Shown here piece by piece: positions 9,078 through 17,510 of a stretch of 64,000 nucleotides of DNA; the first letter of the stretch is position 1, and each line of letters begins with the position of its first letter. The notes under the pieces were generated by a model that saw only the letters and a list, made by a program, of their open reading frames with translations, was not told the DNA's origin and did no database searches. The stretch spans positions 41,766 to 105,765 of the forward strand of contig CACFKI010000003.1 of assembly GCA_902566785.1 (NCBI GenBank). Direction: 5' to 3'. A program made the position numbers and the translations under genes. Origin of the DNA: an uncultured Pelagibacteraceae bacterium (lineage in GTDB: Bacteria > Pseudomonadota > Alphaproteobacteria > Pelagibacterales > Pelagibacteraceae).

Positions 9078-9110
9078 TTTTTTATTTAAAATTTAATGTA
9101 AAGTTATTTT

Positions 9111-9908
9111 ATGAGCGATCTAGTTTCTCAAAATTTAAATATGATTTTTAAGTCTCCAAAAGGAGAAACAGTTCATGCATTAAAAGATTTAAATTTCACC
9201 ATTAAGAAAGGTGAACTTTTAACTGTATTAGGCCCATCAGGTTGTGGAAAAACTACATTATTAAATATTGCAGCAGGATTTATAAGACCGACATCTGGAA
9301 CCATAAAGTTAGGTAATAATGAAATTAATGGTCCTGGAGTTGATAGAGGTATGGTTTTTCAACAAGGTGCTTTATTTGAATGGTTAACAGTTTCTGAAAA
9401 TGTCAACTTTGGATTAAGAATGAAAAAAGATGATCCAATTAAAACTGCAAAAAAAGTTGATGAATGGTTAGATATAGTAGGTCTTAAAGGATTTGGTAAC
9501 ACTCCTACTTATCAATTATCTGGTGGTATGCAACAAAGAGTAGCTCTAGCCAGATGTTTAATTAATGATCCAGATTTAATTTTAATGGATGAGCCTTTGG
9601 GAGCACTTGATGCATTGACTAGAGAAAAAATGCAGTCATTGGTTTTAAAAATTTGGAAAGAAACAGGAAAGACAATTATTTTAATTACTCACTCTGTAGA
9701 AGAAGCTTTGCTGCTTGGAGAGAGATTGTATGTGATGGCCCCTAGACCTGGTAGAATTCATAAGGAATATAATCTTCCTTTTGCTGAAATGGGACTCAAA
9801 GAAGATCTAAGAGAGATTAAAAAAGATAAAGAATTTTCATCTAAAAGAGAAGAAATCTTGTCCATGATTTGGAACATGGAAGAAGAAATTATGGGGAAAG
9901 ATAATTAA
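9111..9908 (+). CDS. tauB: Taurine-type ABC transporter ATP-binding protein
   Basis: A 265-residue ATPase of the nitrate/sulfonate/taurine class. Walker A is GPSGCGKTT (about residues 43-51), the Q loop region is MVFQQGALFEWLTV, the signature is LSGGMQQRVALARCL, and Walker B is LILMDEPLGALDA followed by the H loop THSVEEALLL. It should energise uptake through TauC. Its stop abuts the tauC ATG, so the two are translationally coupled. Confidence 0.9.
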   Translation: MSDLVSQNLNMIFKSPKGETVHALKDLNFTIKKGELLTVLGPSGCGKTTLLNIAAGFIRPTSGTIKLGNNEINGPGVDRGMVFQQGALFEWLTVSENVNFGLRMKKDDPIKTAKKVDEWLDIVGLKGFGNTPTYQLSGGMQQRVALARCLINDPDLILMDEPLGALDALTREKMQSLVLKIWKETGKTIILITHSVEEALLLGERLYVMAPRPGRIHKEYNLPFAEMGLKEDLREIKKDKEFSSKREEILSMIWNMEEEIMGKDN

Positions 9909-11834
9909 ATGTTAACCCAAATAATCACAATATTAATTCTTGTATCAATTGTTGGATGCATTCTTTACGGTAGAAAGTTAATAAGAACAGAAAAAATTGA
10001 TGCGGTATTTGGTAACCCTGAAAGAGCAAAGGGTGGAACACACTGGGTAATTGTTGGAAGTAGTGCCATTTTATTAATTTGGCTGTATTATTCTTGGGAT
10101 ATAGCAAAAGGTTTTTATCCTAAATCAGCGAATGAATTATGTCAGGTAGCTAAAATAAATGAGTCTCTTTTGGGATTAAAATATCAATTTCCAATAGAAG
10201 AAAGAGAATTTAAAAGTACCTCAATAATTAAAATTGAAAATAAAAATCTTCAAAAAATTTCCAATGAAATTAAAAATTCAAAAGATTTAAATAGCCAACA
10301 AAAAACAGTTTTGATTGGCTTTGTAAATAAAACTGGTCAATTAATTCCTCTGCTTACTAAAGACAATTTAATGGAAATGGAAACAAAACAAAAAATAGAG
10401 GGAATAACTGAAAAAATCAATCTTTTGATAGAAAACTTCAAAAAACCAGATTATCCATTTGAAACAGAGGAAGAATTAAATAATAGACTTCAAGCTGTTA
10501 AAGAACAAGGTGAGTGGGGTATTACTACAGTAAGTGCAGGCACTGGTTCTATTGAAAATACCTTTGAGGTTCCTTTAATACCTGCAACAGATAGGGGTTT
10601 AAAATTTAATGCTGCCGCAGAAGAGCTTAAAGTTATTGATGAAGAATTTTTCAAGCTAAGAAACCATAATCCACAATTTAAAAATTCAGTTAAACAAATC
10701 AAAGATGATATAAAAGCATATAGAGCTGGTTTAGATGACTCAGAGGAAGTAGCATCAACATATGCTAAAAATATTGTAAAAATTACAAGAAGAATTGAAT
10801 TTGCAAGCATCTACCCTCCTAAGGCTTTAAATAAGATGCAAAAAGCAATTATCGAATTTGATAATCTTCAAAAATCAGAACAAGGAGGATTGAGAATAAT
10901 AGATTTGCTTTTATTCCCTGCAGGGACAATAGTTTCAAGTGGTACTAGTTGCTCAGAACAAGGTTCTGGAAGATGGCTACCAAAACCATCTGATACACTC
11001 AACAAATTTATTTTAATGTCAAAACCAAGTGTGGGTTACAAAAATATTCCGTTGCTTTGGATTGATATGATGGATGTTAGTAAAATAATTGGATTTATTT
11101 TGCCTGATTGGATCGCTGATGTTCTGCCAGGAGAATACCCAATTCATACTAATGATGGGGTTGTTAAACAAAATTTTAAAGGTAAAGTTCTTAAAATTGT
11201 AACTGGAGATTTTAAATTATTTAAAATACCTGTTCCCTATGGTCACATATGGGATTCTTTTTTAAGAGTATTTCTTGGATTAGTATTTGGAATAATAATA
11301 GGTGTTCCACTTGGTTTATTTATGGGTTTAAATAGATTTGCCAAAGGTTTCTTTGATCCTTTAATAGAACTTTATAGACCTGTGCCACCACTAGCTTGGG
11401 CACCTCTAATTATTTCAGTTTTAGGAATAGATAATACAGGAAAAGTATTTTTATTATTTATGGTCTCTTTATCTATTATGATTATTTCTGCAAGAGCAGG
11501 TGCTTCTGGTACTCAGCTATCTAAAATTCATGCTGCTCACTCATTAGGAGCTTCTAAAAAACAAATACTTAGATATGTTATTTTTCCAAATTCATTACCG
11601 GAAATCTTAACTGGTATAAGAGTTGCGGTTGGTATGTGTTGGGGGACTTTAGTTGCGGCAGAATTTTTAGCAGGTACTACAGGTATAGGATTTGTAGAAA
11701 ATGTTGCGAAAAAATATTTCCAATATGAAGTTATTTGGATAACAATTTTTATAATGGGAATGCTTGGACTTCTTTTTGATGTAACTCTTAGAAAAATTAT
11801 TGATAAAACAATCCCTTGGCGTGGCAAAGGTTAA
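9909..11834 (+). CDS. tauC: Taurine-type ABC transporter permease with large extra N-terminal region
   Basis: A 641-residue protein. Only about the last 210 residues form the BPD_transp_1 permease, including the EAA loop AAHSLGASKKQILRYVIFP and several membrane helices. Ordinary TauC/SsuC proteins are around 250-280 residues. The extension has a first membrane segment at about 2-20, a second at about 47-66 (WVIVGSSAILLIWLYYSW), then some 350 polar residues with helical stretches, probably facing the periplasm. It is followed by an overlapping or abutting Ldh_2 gene. The extension may dock the binding protein or another partner, but that is inference. No frameshift or fusion scar is visible. 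Confidence 0.85.
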   Translation: MLTQIITILILVSIVGCILYGRKLIRTEKIDAVFGNPERAKGGTHWVIVGSSAILLIWLYYSWDIAKGFYPKSANELCQVAKINESLLGLKYQFPIEEREFKSTSIIKIENKNLQKISNEIKNSKDLNSQQKTVLIGFVNKTGQLIPLLTKDNLMEMETKQKIEGITEKINLLIENFKKPDYPFETEEELNNRLQAVKEQGEWGITTVSAGTGSIENTFEVPLIPATDRGLKFNAAAEELKVIDEEFFKLRNHNPQFKNSVKQIKDDIKAYRAGLDDSEEVASTYAKNIVKITRRIEFASIYPPKALNKMQKAIIEFDNLQKSEQGGLRIIDLLLFPAGTIVSSGTSCSEQGSGRWLPKPSDTLNKFILMSKPSVGYKNIPLLWIDMMDVSKIIGFILPDWIADVLPGEYPIHTNDGVVKQNFKGKVLKIVTGDFKLFKIPVPYGHIWDSFLRVFLGLVFGIIIGVPLGLFMGLNRFAKGFFDPLIELYRPVPPLAWAPLIISVLGIDNTGKVFLLFMVSLSIMIISARAGASGTQLSKIHAAHSLGASKKQILRYVIFPNSLPEILTGIRVAVGMCWGTLVAAEFLAGTTGIGFVENVAKKYFQYEVIWITIFIMGMLGLLFDVTLRKIIDKTIPWRGKG

Positions 11835-11836
11835 AA

Positions 11837-12841
11837 GTGAACCAAAAGGTTTTAAAAAATAAAATCATTAATATTTTTAAAAAACACAAATTAAGTAGCG
11901 AACATGCCTTGGTTTGTGCGAACGCAATAATTAATGCAGAATTAGTGGGTGCTCCTACTCATGGATTGTCAAGATTGAAAATGTATTGTGATAGAATTAA
12001 TAAAAAAGTTATTAATCCACAACCAAAATTAAAAATTAAAAAAATTTCTCAATCTATTTCTCAAATTGATGCTGATAATAGTATTGGATTTGTTGCAGCA
12101 GATATTGGGATAAAACAAGCAATTAAAAATGCAAAAAAAACTGGAATTGGAATAGTTGGAATAAAAAATAGTGGTCACTATGGTTTGTCAGGCTACTATG
12201 CAGAACAAGCTGTTAAAAAAAATCTTTTAGTTTTTTGTTTTACTAACGCTCCACCTGCAATAGCTCCTCACGGAGCAAAAAAAAGTTTGTTTGGAACAAA
12301 TCCTATCTGTTTTGGAACACCCACATCCTCAAAAGTTCCGTTTATTTTAGATACATCGGTTTCTGTGATTAACAGGGGCAAAATTAGAGTTGCAGAACGA
12401 ACAGGTAAAAAAATTCCTGAAGGTGTAGCTTTAGATAAATTTGGCAAACCTACAACCAATGCAAAGAAAGCTTTGGCTGGTGTTCAGTTGCCAATATCTG
12501 GTTTTAGAGGATCGGGACTTGCCTGGATGGTTGATATATTAAGTGGTGTATTTACTGGAGGAAATCATGGCGGGAAAGTAAAAGATCCTTTTGATGACTT
12601 TTCTGGCCCACAAAATATTGGTCATTTATTTTTGGTTATGAAATCAAATTTATTTGTTAGCAATTATACTAAAAGAATAAAAGAAAATATTATTAGAGTA
12701 AAAAGGTTGCCAAAAATAAAAGGTATAAAAGAAATTTTATACCCTGGTCAAAGTAAGCAAAGGCGATATAAAAATAATCTTAAAAAAGAAATTAAAATTA
12801 CTTCTAATATTGCTGATGATTTAAAAAAACTAGATGCTTAA
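11837..12841 (+). CDS. Ldh_2-family NAD(P)-dependent 2-hydroxyacid dehydrogenase (malate/lactate/sulfolactate type)
   Basis: A member of the malate/L-lactate dehydrogenase (Ldh_2) family, whose members oxidise 2-hydroxyacids with NAD(P). Visible family blocks: AELVGAPTHGLSRL near residue 38, IKNSGHYGLSGYYAEQA around 110, APHGAKKSLFGTNPI around 140, and GFRGSGLAWMVDILSG near 225. I chose the GTG at 11837, just after the tauC stop, rather than the upstream TTG (11816) inside tauC, because the protein then starts where relatives do. It overlaps dhaL by 8 bases. The family includes ComC (R)-sulfolactate dehydrogenase, attractive here beside taurine and HpsN-like genes, but malate, lactate or ureidoglycolate activity cannot be excluded. 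Confidence 0.75.
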   Translation: MNQKVLKNKIINIFKKHKLSSEHALVCANAIINAELVGAPTHGLSRLKMYCDRINKKVINPQPKLKIKKISQSISQIDADNSIGFVAADIGIKQAIKNAKKTGIGIVGIKNSGHYGLSGYYAEQAVKKNLLVFCFTNAPPAIAPHGAKKSLFGTNPICFGTPTSSKVPFILDTSVSVINRGKIRVAERTGKKIPEGVALDKFGKPTTNAKKALAGVQLPISGFRGSGLAWMVDILSGVFTGGNHGGKVKDPFDDFSGPQNIGHLFLVMKSNLFVSNYTKRIKENIIRVKRLPKIKGIKEILYPGQSKQRRYKNNLKKEIKITSNIADDLKKLDA

Positions 12842-13421
12842 TAAAGATATATTAATTCAAATATTAGAACAATTATTAGAGAAAGCAAAAGAAGTTCATG
12901 ATGAATTGAATACAATAGATGGAAAAATTGGTGACGGGGACCTTGGTATTACAATATTGCATGGTCTAGATGAAATTAATAATAATCTTGATAAATTTAC
13001 AAATGATATGGGAAATAATTTTATGGTGTGCTCCCAAGCATTTGTAAAAAAATCAGGTTCAAGTTTTGGTACTTTAATTGCTTTTTCATTTATGAATATC
13101 TCTAAGTTATTAAAAGGTAAGAATTCTTGTAATCATGAAGATATTGTCAAAATTTTTGAAACAGCATTAGAAACTATAATTCAAAGAGGTAAAACAAATT
13201 TAGGCGATAAAACAATCGCCGATAGCCTTAATTTAATTATAAAAAAACTCAAAGATGAACAGAATTATTTAATTACATTTAAAAATGCAACAAAAGAAGC
13301 TCTTGCAAATTTTAAGGGTAAAAAGATTAAAATCGGTAGAGCTAGAATGTTTGAGGACAAAACCAAAGATCTTGATGACCCTGGTATGTACGCTTTATAT
13401 TTATTATGCAGCAAACTTTAG
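12834..13421 (+). CDS. dhaL: Dihydroxyacetone kinase ADP-binding subunit DhaL-like
   Basis: A 195-residue DhaL (DAK2 domain) subunit. DGKIGDGDLG (about residues 26-35) supplies the Asp residues that bind the Mg-nucleotide, and SSFGTLIAFSF and GARMFEDKTKD-like segments (here RARMFEDKTKDLDDPG) fit the family. It works with DhaK to phosphorylate dihydroxyacetone or related ketoses, using either ATP or a PTS phosphodonor. Its start overlaps the dehydrogenase gene, making it the last gene of the tau operon. Its DhaK partner lies apart at 15595. No DhaM/PTS subunit is seen, so an ATP-dependent form is likely. Confidence 0.85.
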   Translation: MLNKDILIQILEQLLEKAKEVHDELNTIDGKIGDGDLGITILHGLDEINNNLDKFTNDMGNNFMVCSQAFVKKSGSSFGTLIAFSFMNISKLLKGKNSCNHEDIVKIFETALETIIQRGKTNLGDKTIADSLNLIIKKLKDEQNYLITFKNATKEALANFKGKKIKIGRARMFEDKTKDLDDPGMYALYLLCSKL

Positions 13422-13438
13422 ATTAATTTAAAAATATT

Positions 13439-13618
13439 TTACTTAGTTTCTGTACAAATATCTTTTATTACTGGTACATTTGCACAATCAAAACATTTAG
13501 TTAATTGAACAATGCATCCATCATCTAAAACTTTTACATCAACAACTTTATCACATTTTGAACATGTAGATGAAATTGTTAATCCACATTTTTTACAATT
13601 ATAAGTTTGAGTTTCCAT
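13439..13618 (-). CDS. 59-residue cysteine-rich zinc-ribbon-like protein
   Basis: A short gene starting at ATG 13618 and ending at TAA 13439-13441. The product has CxxC pairs at Cys8/Cys11, Cys19/Cys22 and Cys42/Cys45, plus Cys35 and Cys55. This arrangement is expected for a zinc ribbon or rubredoxin-like metal site. There is no membrane segment or signal peptide. Two Fur-like palindromes lie about 50 and 100 bases upstream of its start, which suggests iron-dependent control. The function is not known. It could be a metal-storage or metal-sensing peptide or a small nucleic-acid-binding ribbon. Confidence 0.65.
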   Translation of the reverse strand: METQTYNCKKCGLTISSTCSKCDKVVDVKVLDDGCIVQLTKCFDCANVPVIKDICTETK

Positions 13619-13669
13619 AACTTACAAATATGGATTAAAAATATTTTATCAATAAATTATTGTTTTATT

Positions 13670-13682
13670 GATTATCATTCTC
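13670..13682. promoter_or_regulatory. Degenerate Fur-like box
   Basis: GATTATCATTCTC matches the 6-1-6 Fur motif GATAAT-N-ATTATC at 10 of 12 positions. It lies about 50 bases upstream of the zinc-ribbon gene (leftward) and 35 bases from a perfect copy, so the pair may form a tandem operator. Confidence 0.5.
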
Positions 13683-13717
13683 AAAAAAAAAATTTTTTTT
13701 ACTTAATTTTTTGTAGT

Positions 13718-13736
13718 AATGATAATCATTATCATT
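13718..13736. promoter_or_regulatory. Perfect Fur-like palindrome
   Basis: AATGATAATCATTATCATT is a perfect 9-1-9 inverted repeat that contains the exact 6-1-6 Fur/Mur core GATAAT-C-ATTATC. It overlaps the end of the 42-residue gene and lies about 100 bases upstream of the leftward zinc-ribbon gene. It probably binds a Fur-family repressor responding to iron or manganese. Confidence 0.75.
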
Positions 13737-13860
13737 TTGATAATTGAAATATTAAAAATACAATTAAAATAGCCCAAAATACTCCATAATAATATTTTAT
13801 ATATTTTCTAGCGAATCCTTTAGAAACACTTTCAGTCTTTGTTACTTTTTTTTTCTGCAT
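13732..13860 (-). CDS. 42-residue single-span membrane protein
   Basis: A short frame from ATG 13860 to TGA 13732-13734. It has a basic start (MQKKKVTKTESVSKGFARKY) and one strongly hydrophobic C-terminal segment (GVFWAILIVFLIFQL). Its first 29 bases lie within the end of the 58-residue gene in another frame, a -/+ shifted overlap typical of translational coupling. The gene's 3' end runs into the perfect Fur-like palindrome. Function unknown. Its composition is protein-like, but there is no homology evidence. Confidence 0.5.
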   Translation of the reverse strand: MQKKKVTKTESVSKGFARKYIKYYYGVFWAILIVFLIFQLSK

Positions 13861-14008
13861 AAAATAATGTAATTAAAAATATTGCCGTCCAAACTAGACC
13901 TATAATACCTTTTAATATTGATGTCTCCGCTCCCCATAAATCTAAAAATAAAGCACCTAGAACAATCCCTGCTGCGTATATAATTATTGCTAAAAGGCTT
14001 AAGTTCAT
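13832..14008 (-). CDS. 58-residue two-span membrane protein
   Basis: From ATG 14008 to TGA 13832-13834. Two hydrophobic helices are visible: residues 3-22 (LSLLAIIIYAAGIVLGALF) and 32-50 (LKGIIGLVWTAIFLITLFY). A charged tail AEKKSNKD follows. It lies 15 bases downstream of the psiE-like gene and overlaps the 42-residue gene, so psiE and both small genes probably form one leftward unit. Function unknown. Confidence 0.6.
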   Translation of the reverse strand: MNLSLLAIIIYAAGIVLGALFLDLWGAETSILKGIIGLVWTAIFLITLFYAEKKSNKD

Positions 14009-14023
14009 TTTAATTTATGAGAA

Positions 14024-14404
14024 TTATTTTTTTTTAGTTTTTTTAAGTCCCAATTTATCACTGTGTCTTAATCTTAACACAACAATTGCGCCAGCAATTA
14101 ATAGTATTGCTACAGCTTCATAAACTAGTCCGGAAGGATTCATCTCTTTACCTTGAAGAATAATAAACCTAGCTAAGGCCGTAATAGCAATTAACAAAGG
14201 TAGAGTTATACTGATTGATTGTTGGTCCCAAAATACTCTTACCATTGCTAAAACTTCTAAATAAAGAAACATTAAAAGTAGATCTGCCAATGTTACTGAT
14301 TTATTTATAAACATTGTTCTTATTTCAATACCAACAGCAATGATAGTGCTTATCAAAATAATTGATAATAAAATTAATTGTAAATTTTTAGTTATCTTAT
14401 CCAT
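14024..14404 (-). CDS. psiE: PsiE-like phosphate-starvation-inducible membrane protein
   Basis: A 126-residue integral membrane protein with four hydrophobic helices. The PsiE-like segments LLMFLYLEVLAMVRVFW and ALARFIILQGKEMNPSGLVY are visible. PsiE-family proteins are induced by phosphate starvation in some bacteria, but their molecular role is not defined. Its start overlaps the end of the epoxide-hydrolase-like gene by 8 bases. Two tiny membrane-protein genes follow on the same strand. Confidence 0.7.
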   Translation of the reverse strand: MDKITKNLQLILLSIILISTIIAVGIEIRTMFINKSVTLADLLLMFLYLEVLAMVRVFWDQQSISITLPLLIAITALARFIILQGKEMNPSGLVYEAVAILLIAGAIVVLRLRHSDKLGLKKTKKK

Positions 14405-15551
14405 TAGTATTTTTTAATTTTTTTCCGAATTTAATAATATCTTCTATCAATAAATCAGGTTTTTCTAAAGCAGCAAAATGACCTCCTGAAGACATTTTTG
14501 TCCATTGTTTAATATTATATATCCTCTCAACATAGGATCTTGGGGCCCATTCCAAATATTCTTTGGGAAATTCCGCTATAGCTGTAGGAACATTTAATGG
14601 TAAATGATCTTTTGGAAGCATTCTTCCTCCTTCTTCTCTTCTGCCATAATAAATCCATGAAGCGGTATTAAAAGTTTTTGTTACCAAGTAAAGCATGATA
14701 TTTGATAACAAAATATCCTTCGAGTAAACACTTTCAATGTCACCATTTTTTAAATCAGACCACCCACGCATTTTTTCAATTATCCACGCAGCAACTCCAA
14801 TTGGACTGTCCATCATAGCATAACTTAAAGTTTGAGGCTTTGTTGCCTGCTGAGTTCTGTATCCATCTTCTATTCTTTGATCTTTTTTAAATCTTTCCTG
14901 CCAATCAATTTCCTCTTTTGTTTGAGGACCATCAGGATGACGGATAATTAAAATATTTATATGAATACCTAATAAATTATTTGGAAAATCGTAAGCTAAC
15001 CATGTAGAAATTGTTCCACCAAAATCTCCTCCCTGTGAAATATATTTTTTGTAGTGTAATTTTTCAGTCATCAGTGAATTAAAAATTGATGCCATTTTTC
15101 TTGGACCAATTGGTCTTGCAGGACGATCAGAAAATCCATAACCAGGCAAAGATGGAACAACTACATTAAAACCATCCTCTTTGTCCCCTCCATAATTTTC
15201 TGGATGTGCAAGCTGGTCTATAATATCTAAAAATTCAATTATCGAACCTGGCCAACCATGATTTAATAATAATGGCTGAGGATTTGACCCACTCCCTTTT
15301 TCATGAATAAAATGAATGTCAATACCATTTATATTTGATTTAAAATTTTGAAATTTATTAATTTTATCTTCTGTTTTTTTCCAATCATATTTTTCAATCC
15401 AGTATTTTGAAAATTCTTTCATATATTCTAAATTTGTTCCATAATCCCATCCTCCATCATCAGGCATTTCATGCCATTCATATTTTTTGACCTTTGAATA
15501 TATGTTTTGAAGAACTTTATCTGAAATCTTTACTTTAAAAGGTTTTGTCAT
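14397..15551 (-). CDS. Epoxide hydrolase-like alpha/beta hydrolase
   Basis: From ATG 15551 the protein has 384 residues and opens with the N-terminal epoxide hydrolase (EHN) domain FKVKISDKVLQNIYSKVKKY. The alpha/beta fold follows: the oxyanion HGW of LLNHGWPGS, the nucleophile elbow QGGDFGG with catalytic Asp, and GHFAALEKPDLL near the end with the catalytic His. The family opens epoxides to diols, with natural substrates often unknown. The frame extends to 15716, but those extra codons overlap the divergent dhaK and look unlike protein, so I rejected them. It is the first gene of a leftward unit with psiE. Confidence 0.85.
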   Translation of the reverse strand: MTKPFKVKISDKVLQNIYSKVKKYEWHEMPDDGGWDYGTNLEYMKEFSKYWIEKYDWKKTEDKINKFQNFKSNINGIDIHFIHEKGSGSNPQPLLLNHGWPGSIIEFLDIIDQLAHPENYGGDKEDGFNVVVPSLPGYGFSDRPARPIGPRKMASIFNSLMTEKLHYKKYISQGGDFGGTISTWLAYDFPNNLLGIHINILIIRHPDGPQTKEEIDWQERFKKDQRIEDGYRTQQATKPQTLSYAMMDSPIGVAAWIIEKMRGWSDLKNGDIESVYSKDILLSNIMLYLVTKTFNTASWIYYGRREEGGRMLPKDHLPLNVPTAIAEFPKEYLEWAPRSYVERIYNIKQWTKMSSGGHFAALEKPDLLIEDIIKFGKKLKNTNG

Positions 15552-15594
15552 TTTACTAGTATATATATTTTTAAATTTAAAATATAAAATAGTT

Positions 15595-16590
15595 ATGAAA
15601 AAAATAATTAACGATCCAAGTAATTTTGTTGAAGAGTCTATTGATGGACTTATCAAATCACACCCTGATATATATTCAATTGCTAAAGATAATAATAGAG
15701 TAGTTACTAGAGCCAAAAAATCCTCAAATAAAGTAGGTATTGTAACTGGAGGTGGTTCTGGACATTTACCAGTTTTTACTGGCTATATAGGAAAAGGTTT
15801 TTTAGATGCGTGTGCTGTAGGATCTGTATTCGCTTCACCATCAGTTGATCAAATGTTTTCAGCAATAAAAAATGCAAATAACGGTAATGGAGTATTGTGT
15901 ATTATTGGAAATTATGGTGGAGACGTAATGAATTTTGAAATGGCATGCGAAATGGCTGAAGCAGAGGGAATAAAAACGAAAAAAGTTATAGTTGCCGATG
16001 ATATTGCTAGCGCAAAAATTTCAGAAAAAGAAAAAAGAAGAGGTATTGCCGGTATGATTTTTGTATTTAAAATTGCTGGTGCTATTGCAGAGACAGGGGT
16101 ATCTCTTGATGATGTTTTTAAAACAGCAACTGAAGCAAACAATAATATTAGAACACTAGGGGTTGCGATGTCACCTTGTATTTTACCTGAGGCAGGTAAA
16201 CCTACTTTTCAAATTGGTGATGATGAAATTGAGATAGGAATGGGAATACATGGCGAACCTGGAATTAAAAGAGAAAAATTAAAACCAGCCAATGATTTAG
16301 TCGATGATCTTTATAAAAGAATTATTGAAGACTCTGGGATTAAAAGTAATGACCATATAGCAATCATGATAAATAGTCTAGGAGCTACACCACTTGAAGA
16401 ACTTTATATTATATCAAAAAGAGTTAATGAAAATTTGTTAAATTCTAAAATTAAAAATATTAAAACTTTTGTTGGAAGATATGCTACCTCTATGGAAATG
16501 GCTGGAATGTCTATTACAACTTTAAAATTAAATGATAATTTAAAAAAATATTTGTTTGAAAATAGTGAATGTCCTTTTTGGAATAATTAA
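15595..16590 (+). CDS. dhaK: Dihydroxyacetone kinase substrate-binding subunit DhaK-like
   Basis: A 331-residue DhaK domain protein. GGGSGHLPVFTGYIGKG is the nucleotide/sugar-binding start. GMGIHGEPGIKR contains the His that forms the covalent hemiaminal with the ketose. The family phosphorylates dihydroxyacetone or C4 ketoses such as erythrulose. Its DhaL partner lies 2.2 kb upstream on the same strand, separated by leftward genes, so the subunits are encoded in two units. Its end overlaps the convergent transporter gene by 4 bases. Confidence 0.88.
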   Translation: MKKIINDPSNFVEESIDGLIKSHPDIYSIAKDNNRVVTRAKKSSNKVGIVTGGGSGHLPVFTGYIGKGFLDACAVGSVFASPSVDQMFSAIKNANNGNGVLCIIGNYGGDVMNFEMACEMAEAEGIKTKKVIVADDIASAKISEKEKRRGIAGMIFVFKIAGAIAETGVSLDDVFKTATEANNNIRTLGVAMSPCILPEAGKPTFQIGDDEIEIGMGIHGEPGIKREKLKPANDLVDDLYKRIIEDSGIKSNDHIAIMINSLGATPLEELYIISKRVNENLLNSKIKNIKTFVGRYATSMEMAGMSITTLKLNDNLKKYLFENSECPFWNN

Positions 16591-17435
16591 GTTTTATTCC
16601 TCAAAAAATATATAAATATAAATCCTGTTATATACATAATTAGTGCGTAAGCGGCAGTAGGAATTAAGTAAACAATTTCGTTCGAGATTTGAGTAGCAAC
16701 AAATACTGCTAAAGTTCCATTTTGTAAGCCGCATTCGATTGCAATACATTTTCTTTGTTCTAGACCCGTCGCAAATGCTTTTGCAAGATTATATGCAATA
16801 AACATCATTACTACATTTAATATTAAAACAACTAAACCAGCTTGAGATAAATATTCTACAATATTATCTTTTTCCTCAATCCAAATAGCTACAAATACAA
16901 TTACAAATAAAATTCCTGTTATTTTATCTATAATAGAAATTTTAGAGGAAATAAAATTTTCAGCGAATTTTCTAATTATCATTCCTAAGATAACTGGAAC
17001 TGCCACAACACCTGACATCTTAATTGCTGTTCCTGTCAAACTAATATTCTGGGATGTTAAATCTATTCCAAGTAAGTCTGCAGAAGTAAAAACAATTAAT
17101 GGAACAGTAATGATACTTATAACACTTATGACTGCTGTTAATGATACTGATAAAGCAACATCTCCTTTTGCAAATTTAGTAAGGACGTTTGTGGTTATTC
17201 CTCCTGGAGCTGCTGCAATAATCATTACACCTAATGCAATTTCTACGGAGGTGTTAAGTATCTTTATTAAAATAAAAGCTACAATTGGTAAAATTACTAG
17301 TTGAGAAATAAAACCGACTAAAAAATCTTTAGGGTTTTTTAGAACTCTAATAAAATCTTGGGTTGTTAGTCCTAAACCTAAACCCAGCATTATCAATGCT
17401 AGTGCTATAGGTGCTATTTTTGTTACTATCTCCAT
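16587..17435 (-). CDS. BASS-family sodium:organic anion symporter
   Basis: A 282-residue membrane protein of the bile acid:sodium symporter (SBF/BASS) family with about nine or ten helices. AAAPGGITTNVLTKFAKGDVA and ECGLQNGTLAVF match the two discontinuous helix crossover regions of the fold. Bacterial members import small organic anions such as pyruvate, pantoate-like compounds or sulfonates with sodium. It stands alone on its strand between dhaK and the Pta-like gene. The substrate is not deducible, and a link to the sulfonate block is only positional. Confidence 0.85.
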   Translation of the reverse strand: MEIVTKIAPIALALIMLGLGLGLTTQDFIRVLKNPKDFLVGFISQLVILPIVAFILIKILNTSVEIALGVMIIAAAPGGITTNVLTKFAKGDVALSVSLTAVISVISIITVPLIVFTSADLLGIDLTSQNISLTGTAIKMSGVVAVPVILGMIIRKFAENFISSKISIIDKITGILFVIVFVAIWIEEKDNIVEYLSQAGLVVLILNVVMMFIAYNLAKAFATGLEQRKCIAIECGLQNGTLAVFVATQISNEIVYLIPTAAYALIMYITGFIFIYFLRNKT

Positions 17436-17510
17436 AAAGATGATATTTTCTACTCGTAACTATTTTACTATAATTTTAATAAAAATTATATATACAAAAA
17501 CCTAATAAAA

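Noticed and set aside
13681..13710. Long A and T runs beside the Fur box as a terminator
   Set aside because: The A run and T run could pair, but there is no G+C stem. It is better seen as A+T-rich promoter DNA.
15552..15716. N-terminal extension of the epoxide hydrolase frame
   Set aside because: It would overlap the divergent dhaK start by more than 120 bases, looks unlike the family N-terminus, and a good ATG at 15551 begins the EHN domain.
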